A stretch of 22,367 bases of DNA from Anaerolineae bacterium (GTDB lineage Bacteria > Chloroflexota > Anaerolineae > Aggregatilineales > Aggregatilineaceae), in NCBI GenBank assembly GCA_016929355.1, contig JAFGJA010000332.1, positions 1 to 22,367 of the forward strand, read 5' to 3'. Within the stretch, counting starts at the first letter, position 1. Each line of letters opens with the position of its first letter. Made by a program: the position numbers and the translations under genes. Positions 8,327-15,738 of this stretch are shown in pieces. A model generated the notes under the pieces. It made no database searches and had not been told where the DNA came from. It saw only the letters and a list, made by a program, of their open reading frames with translations.

Positions 8327-8429
8327 CTGTTGGCGAACTCGTTTCGCAGGCTTTTGTAGGGGCAACTTTGCAAAGTCGTCCAGGGAGGGTTTGCAAACCC
8401 TCCCCTACGAAAATCAGGTTCGCCAACAG
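8327..8429. repeat. Modular palindromic intergenic element (GTAGGGG type) with outer inverted repeat
   Basis: Perfect 12-base inverted termini CTGTTGGCGAAC (8327-8338) and GTTCGCCAACAG (8418-8429) enclose GTAGGGG (8356-8362) and CCCCTAC (8402-8408). Between these lie two palindromes in tandem: ACTTTGCAAAGT (8365-8376) and a perfect 22-base palindrome at 8383-8404 with arms GGGAGGGTTTG and CAAACCCTCCC. No coding frame is seen. The layout matches the element at 15639-15707, so this is a repeat family, perhaps a non-autonomous mobile (MITE/REP-like) element. A partial direct copy of the left arm, TGATGCTGTGGCGA, appears at about 8460-8473. Confidence 0.75.
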
Positions 8430-8516
8430 CATCACTATTTTGAATTGAATGGTATTAGGTGATGCTGTGGCGATTCTTTGTTGTGATACCGTCACAGCTT
8501 ATTATTGGAGGTCGTT

Positions 8517-10247
8517 ATGCGGAAACACCTATGGCGTTACGGGTTGGCTCTGTTTTGTTTACTGGCTGCAATCTGGCTCTGGTTGCCTGATCCCGGCGCG
8601 GCCTTGAGTCAGGATGAGAGGGCCGAGGAACTGCCGGCGCTCATTGGTCATTTGTTAAATGAGCAGGGGCAGGCCATCGCCGAGGCCGAAGTCAAGGTGT
8701 TTTTCGATAGTGAAGAAGAACCTGTGGCCTTCGCTGCCAGCCGCGAGGATGGCTTATGGCAGGTCGAATTGCCGCGCTTGCCTGAAAATACGGTGAGTAT
8801 TGAATTCCACCATACGCACTTTAGCGCCGACTCGATTGAACTGGAAGGCGAAGATGTTGCGATACTCAAACAGGGTGAATCGTTAAACCTGGGTGAGATC
8901 GAGGTGCAAAACCGCTATGCGCCAGGTTTCTGGGTAGCAGCATTCACCTTTTTGTTTGTGCTGCTGGTGATTGCGCTGGAAAAATTGCCTAACGCGACGG
9001 CGGCTTTGCTCGGTGTGGCGATTGTCTTTGTAACGACGTTTTTCGGCGGGAATCTGATTTCCGAAGACCTGCATATCTTCGACTTTGAGCGCGCGCTGAC
9101 TTATATCAACTGGGAAGTGATTTTCCTGGTGATGGGCATGATGATTGTGGTGAGCGTAATCGAGAGTACGGGCGTGTTTCAGTGGTTGGCGTTCCAGGCG
9201 TACCGTTGGAGCCGGGGCCAGCCGCGTGTGCTGGTTGTCGTGTTGATTATCATTACGACAATGGCCTCGGCGCTGCTGGATAACGTCACGACGATGCTGC
9301 TGATGGTTCCGATCACGCTGGAAATTGCCATCGCGTTAGGTTTGCCACCGACTTCGCTGTTGATCCCTGAAATTCTGGCTTCGAACATTGGTGGTATCAC
9401 GACCCTGATCGGTACGCCGACCAACATCTTGATCGGGGCGTATGCTGAAATCTCGTTCAATGACTTTCTGATTAATCAGACCATCGGCGTGATTATCGCG
9501 CTGGCGGTGATGACCGTTTACGTGTTATGGTTCTTCCGCGACACCTTCAACCAGGTTGAAAAGGGAATTTCTCCTACGCTTTATGCTAAACTGGAAGAAA
9601 ATGCGCAGATTAAAAATCCAGTCGTCTTACGGAAGTCGTTATTTGTTTTCGCCGTGACGATTGTGGTATTTGCAATTGGTGAAGGGCTGCATATGGTCCC
9701 CGCCGTGACCGCGCTCCTGGCCGCCACCGCGATGCTGGTCTGGGTCGAAACTGATGTGCAGAAAATGCTGAGTCTGGTAGACTGGACGACGCTCGTCTTC
9801 TTTATGGCGCTGTTTATGCTGGTTGGTTCGATTCAAGAAGTGGGTTTGATCGCAACGGTTGCCGGGTTCATGGGCGATGTGGTGGGCACGAATCTCTACG
9901 CAGGCGTCTTTGTGATCGTGTTTGGCGTCGGGGCGTTGTCTTTTGCGATTGCCAATATCCCGCTCGCGGCATCGATGCTACCCGTTGTCGAATATTTGTC
10001 CGGCAACATCTCAGGCGCGGTTAGCAATAAGATTCTATACTATGGGCTGTCAATGGGGGCGGCGATGGGCGGCAATGGCTTCTTGATCGGTGGTGAAACC
10101 AACCTGATGACCGCAGGGATTGCTGAACGGGCGGGGTATCCGCTTTCGTTTGGCCGTTTTGCCAAAGTGAGTATCCCTGTCACACTGCTAACGCTGCTGG
10201 TTGGGAGTTTGTGGCTGTTGTTCCGGTTTGAAATCCTGGGAGGGTGA
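8517..10247 (+). CDS. ArsB/NhaD (SLC13-like) ion transporter with exported N-terminal domain
   Basis: This 576-residue integral membrane protein belongs to the ion transporter superfamily that holds ArsB arsenite pumps, NhaD Na+/H+ antiporters and SLC13 permeases. Residues about 138-576 contain many hydrophobic helices. Two inverted-repeat-like signature regions are visible: Leu-Asp-Asn-Val-Thr-Thr-Met-Leu-Leu with Asn-Ile-Gly-Gly-Ile-Thr-Thr-Leu-Ile-Gly-Thr-Pro-Thr-Asn-Ile, and near the C-terminus Ala-Asn-Ile-Pro-Leu with Gly-Gly-Asn-Gly-Phe-Leu-Ile-Gly-Gly-Glu-Thr-Asn. The N-terminus is unusual: a signal-like hydrophobic segment (about 8-24), then roughly 100 residues resembling a carboxypeptidase-regulatory-like beta-sandwich that would lie outside the cell. 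The start is ATG 8517 with GGAGG at 8507-8511. The ion cannot be assigned. A universal stress protein follows 8 bases downstream. Confidence 0.87.
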   Translation: MRKHLWRYGLALFCLLAAIWLWLPDPGAALSQDERAEELPALIGHLLNEQGQAIAEAEVKVFFDSEEEPVAFAASREDGLWQVELPRLPENTVSIEFHHTHFSADSIELEGEDVAILKQGESLNLGEIEVQNRYAPGFWVAAFTFLFVLLVIALEKLPNATAALLGVAIVFVTTFFGGNLISEDLHIFDFERALTYINWEVIFLVMGMMIVVSVIESTGVFQWLAFQAYRWSRGQPRVLVVVLIIITTMASALLDNVTTMLLMVPITLEIAIALGLPPTSLLIPEILASNIGGITTLIGTPTNILIGAYAEISFNDFLINQTIGVIIALAVMTVYVLWFFRDTFNQVEKGISPTLYAKLEENAQIKNPVVLRKSLFVFAVTIVVFAIGEGLHMVPAVTALLAATAMLVWVETDVQKMLSLVDWTTLVFFMALFMLVGSIQEVGLIATVAGFMGDVVGTNLYAGVFVIVFGVGALSFAIANIPLAASMLPVVEYLSGNISGAVSNKILYYGLSMGAAMGGNGFLIGGETNLMTAGIAERAGYPLSFGRFAKVSIPVTLLTLLVGSLWLLFRFEILGG

Positions 10248-10255
10248 GAAACGTT

Positions 10256-10690
10256 ATGGAAGCGACAGAAACTACTATTTTGTGTGCGACACGCGGCGGT
10301 GAAGCAAGTATTCGCACGCAGCAACGTGCGATTGAGCTTGCCAAAGAACGTAACGCCAGGTTGGTTTTCATTTTCGTATTTGATGCACGTTTCTTGGAGC
10401 AGTACACGGCTCCGCGTGTGCCCGCAATGGAAGATGAGATTCAGAAAATGGGTGAGTTTTTGCTGCTGATGGCGAAGGAGCGCGCCGAAAAAGCTGGGGT
10501 GGAGGCGGATTACACGGTGCGGATGGGCAAGTTCCGTTCCAGCTTGATCGAGGCGGCGAATGAACTTGAGGCATCACTGGTTGTTTTGGGGCGACCAGCC
10601 GACAACAATTTTACCACGCTTGACTATCTCGAAAACCGGCTGAGTTCATCGATCACCGAAGAAACCGGCGCAGAGGTGATGGTCGTTTAG
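10256..10690 (+). CDS. Universal stress protein (UspA family)
   Basis: This 144-residue protein has the UspA alpha/beta layout: Thr-Ile-Leu-Cys-Ala-Thr-Arg-Gly at strand 1, then Ala-Ile-Glu-Leu-Ala-Lys-Glu-Arg-Asn-Ala-Arg-Leu-Val-Phe-Ile-Phe-Val, a long helix, and Ala-Ser-Leu-Val-Val-Leu-Gly-Arg-Pro before the last helix and strand. The ATP-binding Gly-x2-Gly-x9-Gly-Ser/Thr signature of ATP-binding members is degraded here (Gly-Arg-Pro-Ala-Asp, then Leu-Ser-Ser-Ser-Ile), so nucleotide binding is doubtful. The start is ATG 10256 with GGGAGGG about 11 bases upstream; the GTG at 10244 overlaps the transporter stop. USPs are often paired with transporters they may regulate, and the tight coupling here fits that. 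Confidence 0.85.
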   Translation: MEATETTILCATRGGEASIRTQQRAIELAKERNARLVFIFVFDARFLEQYTAPRVPAMEDEIQKMGEFLLLMAKERAEKAGVEADYTVRMGKFRSSLIEAANELEASLVVLGRPADNNFTTLDYLENRLSSSITEETGAEVMVV

Positions 10691-10723
10691 CGCTGACATA
10701 ACACTCATTGTAAAAATCGTAAA

Positions 10724-10762
10724 AATCCTCCCTGATAACGGTTCAGGGAGGATTGTCTTTTT
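10724..10762. terminator. Bidirectional rho-independent terminator
   Basis: A perfect 12-bp stem pairs AATCCTCCCTGA (10724-10735) with TCAGGGAGGATT (10743-10754) around a 7-base loop. The plus strand continues GTCTTTTTG. The minus strand continues into a T-rich run (TTTACGATTTTTAC). It sits between two convergent genes and probably serves both. It is flanked by short tandem repeats: GTAAAAATC twice (10710-10727) and TTGCTAATC twice (10761-10779). Confidence 0.9.
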
Positions 10763-10783
10763 GCTAATCCTTGCTAATCTTCG

Positions 10784-11404
10784 CTAAAAGGAGCTGCGTT
10801 TTGCGTAGCGTTCTTCTTGCCACGGATCACCTTCGTTATGATACCCTGCTTGCTCCCAAAAACCGGGGCGATCTTCCGAGATAAATTCCAGCTTTTCGAG
10901 CCATTTGGCGCTTTTCCAGAAATATTTGGGGGGGACAAAGGTCCGTAGTGGATACCCGTGTTCGGGTGTCAAAAACGTGCCATTGTATTTATAAGCGAGC
11001 AAGACATTATCCTCAAGCATCAATTCGAGCGGAGTGTTGGTAGTATAACCGCCTGCCGCGTGCGCCATCACAAACCGCGCCGTGGGTTTGAGGCCGAATA
11101 GTTCCACAAAATCACGAAAGAGTACGCCTTCCCACACCATGTCAAATTGACTCCAGCCCGTGACGCAGTGAATATCAGTGGTGACTTCAATAGTGGGCAG
11201 TTGTTGGAATTCTGCCCATGTCCAGGATTTCTCCTGCTCTACCTCCCCCGAAACTGATAAAGTCCAGGTGTCCATATCATATTGAGGGACGGAGCCGTAA
11301 TGGAGTACGGGGAATTTTTGCGTTAAGGCCTGGCCGGGTGGCAACCGGCCCGCGTCTTTCATCTTGACTTCTTCTTCGCGGCGATTCAGCATTCGTTTTA
11401 GCAC
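10784..11404 (-). CDS. Cytoplasmic sulfite-oxidase-like molybdopterin oxidoreductase
   Basis: This 206-residue protein is a stand-alone sulfite-oxidase-type molybdopterin domain, similar in size to Bacillus YuiH. The key motif Thr-Asp-Ile-His-Cys-Val-Thr-Gly-Trp-Ser places the molybdenum-ligand Cys at residue 80. His-Gly-Tyr-Pro-Leu-Arg-Thr-Phe-Val-Pro-Pro-Lys-Tyr-Phe-Trp-Lys-Ser-Ala-Lys-Trp is the typical cofactor-binding block. No signal peptide or twin-arginine motif is present, so it should be cytoplasmic, unlike periplasmic MsrP/YedY. The substrate is not deducible. The start is GTG 11404, with GGATGG about 6 bases upstream; an internal ATG at 11392 lacks a ribosome site. It ends against the bidirectional terminator and follows the LacI-type gene on the same strand after 88 bases. 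Confidence 0.88.
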   Translation of the reverse strand: MLKRMLNRREEEVKMKDAGRLPPGQALTQKFPVLHYGSVPQYDMDTWTLSVSGEVEQEKSWTWAEFQQLPTIEVTTDIHCVTGWSQFDMVWEGVLFRDFVELFGLKPTARFVMAHAAGGYTTNTPLELMLEDNVLLAYKYNGTFLTPEHGYPLRTFVPPKYFWKSAKWLEKLEFISEDRPGFWEQAGYHNEGDPWQEERYAKRSSF

Positions 11405-11492
11405 GATTATCCATCCATCTGATTATTTTGATTATCAATCATATCAAAATGGGCTGATGCAGCCAAAATGTGCGCAATGGGGATAATGTGGG

Positions 11493-12506
11493 TTATGCGG
11501 TGGGTGGTGGGGCGCTCGAACGGCGGATAATCAATTTGGTCGGCAGGATGATTTCTTGCGCTTCGTCCGGCGCTTTGTCATTGAGGCGATCTAATAACAA
11601 GGCCGTTGCCTGTCGCCCCATGTCGTAAGCTTGCTGCTCAATTACCGTCAAAAATGGATCGAGTAGGGTTGCGTCGGGGAGATCGTCAAAACAAATTAAT
11701 GATATATCTTCTGGTACGCGCAGACTGATTTCTCTGAGCGCACGCATGGCTCCAATGGCGATGAAGTTATTCGTAGCAAAAATGGCGGTCGGGCGGGGTG
11801 TTTCAGCTAAAGCCATTTGCGCCGCTTCATAGCCGCCCTTGACCGTGAATGACGTAAAATAGGTTCGTCTGGTTGCTTCCTCAGCTAATCCAGCATCTTG
11901 CATGGCCCATTGATACCCTTTGCCCCGATCTAAAGACGAGGTGATGTCCTCCGAACCGCACAAGGCCGCAATCCGCGTGTGGCCTAGATCAAGCAAATGC
12001 TGAATACCCTCATAGGTGGCCTGTTTCGAATCGGAACGCACGACATCGGCCTCAGTGCCAGGCACGGTGCGATCTAACAGGACAAAGGGCACAGCATGGT
12101 TATTCAGGAACGTGACAATCTCCAGCGCGCCACCTGTGGGGACTAATAACAACCCATCCACCTGCTTTTGCAGCAAGACATTGACATATTGGGTTTCTTC
12201 TTCGGGCGATTCGTCGGTGTTGCAGAAGATGACGCTAAACCCTTCAGCGCTGGCTTGATCTTCAACACCGCGCGCGATGGTGGTAAAGAAGGGGTTGGTG
12301 ATGTCGGTCACGATCAGCGCGATGGTCCGCGTTTGTTTGAAACGCAAACTGCGCGCCAGGGCATTGGGGATATAGCCTAATTCTTTGATCGCGGCTTCGA
12401 CGCGCGCGCGTGTCTCATCGCTGATGTACCCGGAATCATTGATAACCCGCGAGACGGTCATTTTCGATACGCCTGCACGTTTTGCTACATCAGCGATAGT
12501 AATCAT
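11493..12506 (-). CDS. LacI-family transcriptional regulator
   Basis: This 337-residue regulator has an N-terminal LacI helix-turn-helix (Ile-Thr-Ile-Ala-Asp-Val-Ala-Lys-Arg-Ala-Gly-Val-Ser-Lys-Met-Thr-Val-Ser-Arg-Val, about 2-21) and the hinge region (Asn-Ala-Leu-Ala-Arg-Ser-Leu). A periplasmic-binding-protein-like sensor domain follows (Ile-Ala-Leu-Ile-Val-Thr-Asp-Ile-Thr-Asn-Pro-Phe-Phe onward). The start is ATG 12506, with GAGAG upstream; the longer frame would translate the operator. The effector is probably a small sugar-like or purine-like molecule but cannot be named. A palindromic operator at 12535-12552 lies at the predicted transcription start, pointing to self-repression. It diverges from the formate dehydrogenase gene. 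Confidence 0.93.
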   Translation of the reverse strand: MITIADVAKRAGVSKMTVSRVINDSGYISDETRARVEAAIKELGYIPNALARSLRFKQTRTIALIVTDITNPFFTTIARGVEDQASAEGFSVIFCNTDESPEEETQYVNVLLQKQVDGLLLVPTGGALEIVTFLNNHAVPFVLLDRTVPGTEADVVRSDSKQATYEGIQHLLDLGHTRIAALCGSEDITSSLDRGKGYQWAMQDAGLAEEATRRTYFTSFTVKGGYEAAQMALAETPRPTAIFATNNFIAIGAMRALREISLRVPEDISLICFDDLPDATLLDPFLTVIEQQAYDMGRQATALLLDRLNDKAPDEAQEIILPTKLIIRRSSAPPPTA

Positions 12507-12534
12507 AAGTACTCTCAAAGTGACAATACGCAAA

Positions 12535-12552
12535 TGTGTTATCGTTAACACA
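12535..12552. promoter_or_regulatory. LacI-type operator
   Basis: TGTGTTATCGTTAACACA is an 18-base palindrome with one mismatched pair and a central CG, as LacI-family operators have. Its inner 14 bases (12537-12550) fit the CcpA/LacI consensus TGWNANCGNTNWCA at every defined position. It lies 29 bases upstream of the repressor start and about 100 bases upstream of the formate dehydrogenase start. Confidence 0.7.
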
Positions 12553-12557
12553 GCTTA

Positions 12558-12586
12558 AAATTATCATAAACGATCAGCCTTGTCAA
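12558..12586 (-). promoter_or_regulatory. Promoter of the LacI-family gene
   Basis: On the minus strand, -35 TTGACA (12586-12581) is followed after 17 bases by TAATTT (12563-12558), or after 15 bases by GATAAT (12565-12560). Predicted transcription begins near 12551-12553, so the operator would cover about +1 to +18. Confidence 0.6.
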
Positions 12587-12607
12587 GCAGATGCTCGTGT
12601 TTCGGGC

Positions 12608-12613
12608 TATAAT
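12608..12613 (+). promoter_or_regulatory. -10 box of the formate dehydrogenase promoter
   Basis: A perfect TATAAT lies 39 bases before the ATG, but no good -35 is found at normal spacing; the nearest, TTGTCA at 12580-12585, is 22 bases away. An activator-dependent promoter is possible. Confidence 0.45.
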
Positions 12614-12652
12614 GGGGCCAAAGAAATTAAGATAGTTATTGAGGAGCGTTTT

Positions 12653-15505
12653 ATGTTTAAATTAAGTATCGATGGGCGAATAGTCGATGCCTCACCGGGA
12701 GCGAACGTGCTTGATGTCGCCCTGGCAAACGGTATTGAGATTCCTCATCTGTGCTACCATCCCGAACTCAGTGTGTCGGGTGGGTGTCGGCTGTGTCTGG
12801 TCGAAGTAGAAGGTCGGCCCGAACCTACAACGGCGTGCGGTTTGGCGTGCGCGGAGGGCATGGAAATTCGCACGCAGAGCGAACAGTTGACCGCTATGCG
12901 CCGCGCGATCATCGATTTGTTTGTCTCCGATCACCCGCTTGATTGTGTGACGTGCGATAAGGCTGGCTCTTGTTTGCTGCAAAAATATGCTTATGAATAC
13001 GGCGTGACAGAAACCAGCCACGAGAAAATAATTGCGAGGACTTTATACCAGGACGATAATCCATTTTTTATCCGCGATCACCAGTATTGTATTCTTTGCG
13101 GGCGCTGCACGCGCGTTTGTGAGGAGATTGTGGGGGCAAGCGCCATCGAGATTGTGGGGCGTGGTTTTGAGAGCCATGTTGCTACCCCGTTTGATGGCCC
13201 GATGATTGACTCGTCGTGTGTGTTTTGCGGCAGTTGTGTGCAAGTGTGCCCGACGGCGGCACTGCTGCCCGTTTCACGGTTGGGCAAGGGACGCGAATGG
13301 GAAATGGATCGCGTCAAGTCGATTTGTGGGTACTGCGGTGTGGGCTGTGAGATCGAGTATGCGCGCAAGAATGGCGATATTGTTTATGCACAAGCCACGC
13401 CTGATGGCCCCGTGAACGGCGAATTTTTGTGTTCTAAAGGGCGGTATGGCTGGGATTTTGTGTCGCATCCTGATCGTTTGACACATCCTTTGATGCGTCG
13501 CGATGTGGCGTATGAATTGGGGTTGACCGATGACCCCTGGGAACTACCCACCGAATCGCCGTTAGCTGTTGAAAATCCCCAAATCGAAGACAGTTTTGTC
13601 CCGGTGGAGTGGGATACCGCGTATGATTTGATCGCGGAGCGACTCGCTCATACCGTGCAAAATTACGGTCCTGATGCGGTGATGGGGTTGTCGTCGGCGC
13701 GCTGCACCAATGAAGAAAATTACCTGTTCCAGAAATTTATGCGCGCGGGGATTGGCACGAACAACGTCGATCACTGCGCTCGTCTTTGACACAGCTCAAC
13801 CGTTGCAGGCCTCGTGCAGGCCTTCGGCAGTGGGGCGATGACCAACTCGATCCACGAAATGCGTGACGCGGATTGTGTGTTCATCACGGGTTCAAATACG
13901 GCAGAGTCGCATCCGGTGATCAGTTATGAGGTGATTCGCGCCGCGCGCAGGGGGGCAAACGTTGTTATTGTTGATCCGCGCCGGATTCCCCTGGTCGAAC
14001 ATGCAACATTGTTCTTGCAAGTCAAACCGGGTACGGATATTTATGTTTTTCTGGCGATGATGCATACGATCATCCGTGAAGGGTGGGCGGATGCGACATT
14101 CATCGCTGAACGCACAGAAGGGTATGATGAATTTAGAGCCGTCGTTGAGGAATATACGCCAGAACGGGCCTCGTTGATGTCCGGCGTAGCGGTGGGTGAC
14201 ATTGAAGCGGCGGCGCGAATTTATGCGCTTGGTGAGCGCGCTAGTGGCACATCGATCTATGCGGATGCTGCGCCCGAAAACGGCGGGCGTGGTCACAGCA
14301 CGATCCTTTACGCGATGGGCATCACGCAGCGCAGCAATGGGACCGATCTGGTGATGACACTGGCGAATCTGGCGATGCTCAATGGTCAGATTGGCAAACT
14401 ATCGACGGGCGTGAATCCGTTGCGCGGGCAAGCCAATGTGCAGGGCGCGTGTGATTTGGGCTGTCTGGTAAACGTGTTCCCCGGTTATCAGGCAGTGACG
14501 GATGCCGAAAAGCGTGCTGCATTAGCGGCGGCGTGGAATGTCGAAACGCTGCCGGGTGAAGTTGGGCTAACGGTGGTGGAAGCGATGCACGCCGCGTCAG
14601 AGGGGAAAGTGCGCACGGTGTACGTGATGGGCGAGAACCCCATGATGACTGATCCGAACACGAACCATGTTGAAAAGTCACTGCGCGGCTTGGATTTGCT
14701 GGTCGTACAGGATATTTTCCCCAGTGAAACAGCACAATTGGCCCATGTGATTTTACCGGCGGCGGCTTCGCTAGAAAAAGACGGTTCGTTTACCAACACA
14801 GAACGCCGCGCGCAGTTGCTTAACCCGGTGGTACAAGCGCCCGGTGAAGCGATCCCCGATTGGCAGATTACGGGCGAGATTGCGGCGCGGTTTGATGCGA
14901 AAATGGGTATCGAGCGTGAATCGGGTTACTGGTACTACAACTCGTCCTCAGAAATTTTTGATGAGTTGGCAACGGTAACGCCGATTTACCGGGGCATGAG
15001 TTACGCGCGGTTGGCGGGTGAGGGGTTGCAATGGCCCTGCCCGGATGCGGAACATCCAGGCACGCAGTATTTACACGCCGGGAAATTCTCGCGGGGACGC
15101 GGAAAATTTAATCCTGTTCACGCGAATGATCCCGCCGAACAACCGGACGATGATTATCCCCTGATCCTGACAACGGGGCGCGTATTGTATCATTACCATT
15201 CGGGCACAATGACGCGCCGGAGTGGACCGTTGGATTGGCGCGATCCCGGTGGGTACATCGAGATTAATCCGGTGGATGCCGCGTCGGTTGATGTGCAGGA
15301 TGATAGTGGGGTGGTAGTTGAGAGCCGGCGTGGTCGTGTTTTAGCCCGGACAAAAATCAGTGAACACGTCCCGCCGGGCACTGTGTTTCTGGCGTTTCAC
15401 TGGCGCGAGTCGCCTGCCAATGTACTGACGCAGGATTTCAAGCTTGATCCGGTGGCGAAGATTCCAGAGTACAAAGTGTGTGCGGTACGTGTAGAGAAGG
15501 TATAG
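12653..15505 (+). CDS. fdhA: Selenocysteine-containing formate dehydrogenase, alpha subunit
   Basis: The gene encodes 950 residues, reading the in-frame TGA at 13787-13789 as selenocysteine (Sec379). It oxidises formate to CO2 at a molybdenum or tungsten bis-MGD site. In order: [2Fe-2S] domain (Cys34, 45, 48, 62); His-Cys cluster (His94, Cys98, 101, 107); two 4Fe-4S ferredoxin motifs (Cys146-156 and 189-199); the catalytic-domain 4Fe-4S site (Cys225, 228, 232, 260) with the conserved Lys262; then Asp-His-Cys-Ala-Arg-Leu-Sec-His, matching the active site of E. coli FdhF. The frame stays open to 15505 with the C-terminal MGD-binding domain. A TGA-terminated product would lack the active site. 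The start is ATG 12653 with GAGGAG upstream. No NuoF-like diaphorase or other electron-transfer subunit is adjacent, so the acceptor is unknown. Confidence 0.94.
13790..13826 (+). promoter_or_regulatory. Candidate bacterial SECIS element
   Basis: Directly after the TGA codon the sequence aligns base for base with the start of the E. coli fdhF SECIS: CAC-rGC-yCA, then GTTGCAGG with the GG beginning 18 bases after TGA in both. Two foldings are possible: TGCA (13804-13807) with TGCA (13815-13818) around loop GGCCTCG, or AGGCCT (13807-13812) with AGGCCT (13818-13823) around loop CGTGC. The fold was judged by eye only. Confidence 0.65.
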
Positions 15506-15536
15506 CCATAAGTTCAATACACACAGCATCGCGTTT

Positions 15537-15590
15537 ACGGCAGAGGTGGAAGGGATTGAAAATCTTGAACGCCTCTGCCGTTTGGTTTGT
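15537..15590 (+). terminator. Probable terminator after formate dehydrogenase
   Basis: A perfect 10-bp stem pairs ACGGCAGAGG (15537-15546) with CCTCTGCCGT (15572-15581) around a 25-base loop, followed by the T-rich TTGGTTTGT. The long loop is atypical, so it could instead be a plain inverted repeat. Confidence 0.45.
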
Positions 15591-15638
15591 GATGGACTTA
15601 ACCCGGCTGGTTATGAAAACAATTCAAACGCGCATAAC

Positions 15639-15707
15639 GTAGGGGCCGACCAACGTGTCGGCCCAGGGCGAAAACATGACGAACCGCAGGTTCGCGTTCG
15701 CCCCTAC
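15639..15707. repeat. Modular palindromic intergenic element (GTAGGGGC type)
   Basis: GTAGGGGC (15639-15646) and GCCCCTAC (15700-15707) bracket two hairpins. The first pairs GGGCCGAC (15643-15650) with GTCGGCCC (15657-15664). The second pairs GGGCGAA (15666-15672) with TTCGCCC (15697-15703) and has an inner CGAACC-GCA-GGTTCG stem (15680-15694). This is the same architecture as the core of the element at 8327-8429, with different hairpin sequences. No protein is encoded. Confidence 0.75.
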
Positions 15708-15738
15708 ATGATCATATGGAATCTATTTGTTTTCTCCA

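Noticed and set aside
12507..12551. N-terminal extension of the LacI-family protein
   Set aside because: It would translate the operator and the predicted transcription start; ATG 12506 has a ribosome site and gives the usual LacI N-terminus.
13787..13814. Frameshift or two separate genes at the formate dehydrogenase break
   Set aside because: Both sides are in the same frame, with only a TGA between them at the Sec position. The GTG at 13814 lies inside conserved coding sequence and lacks a ribosome site.
8327..15707. CRISPR array from the GTAGGGGC elements
   Set aside because: Only two copies were seen, 7 kb apart, with variable internal hairpins, no regular spacing and no cas genes.
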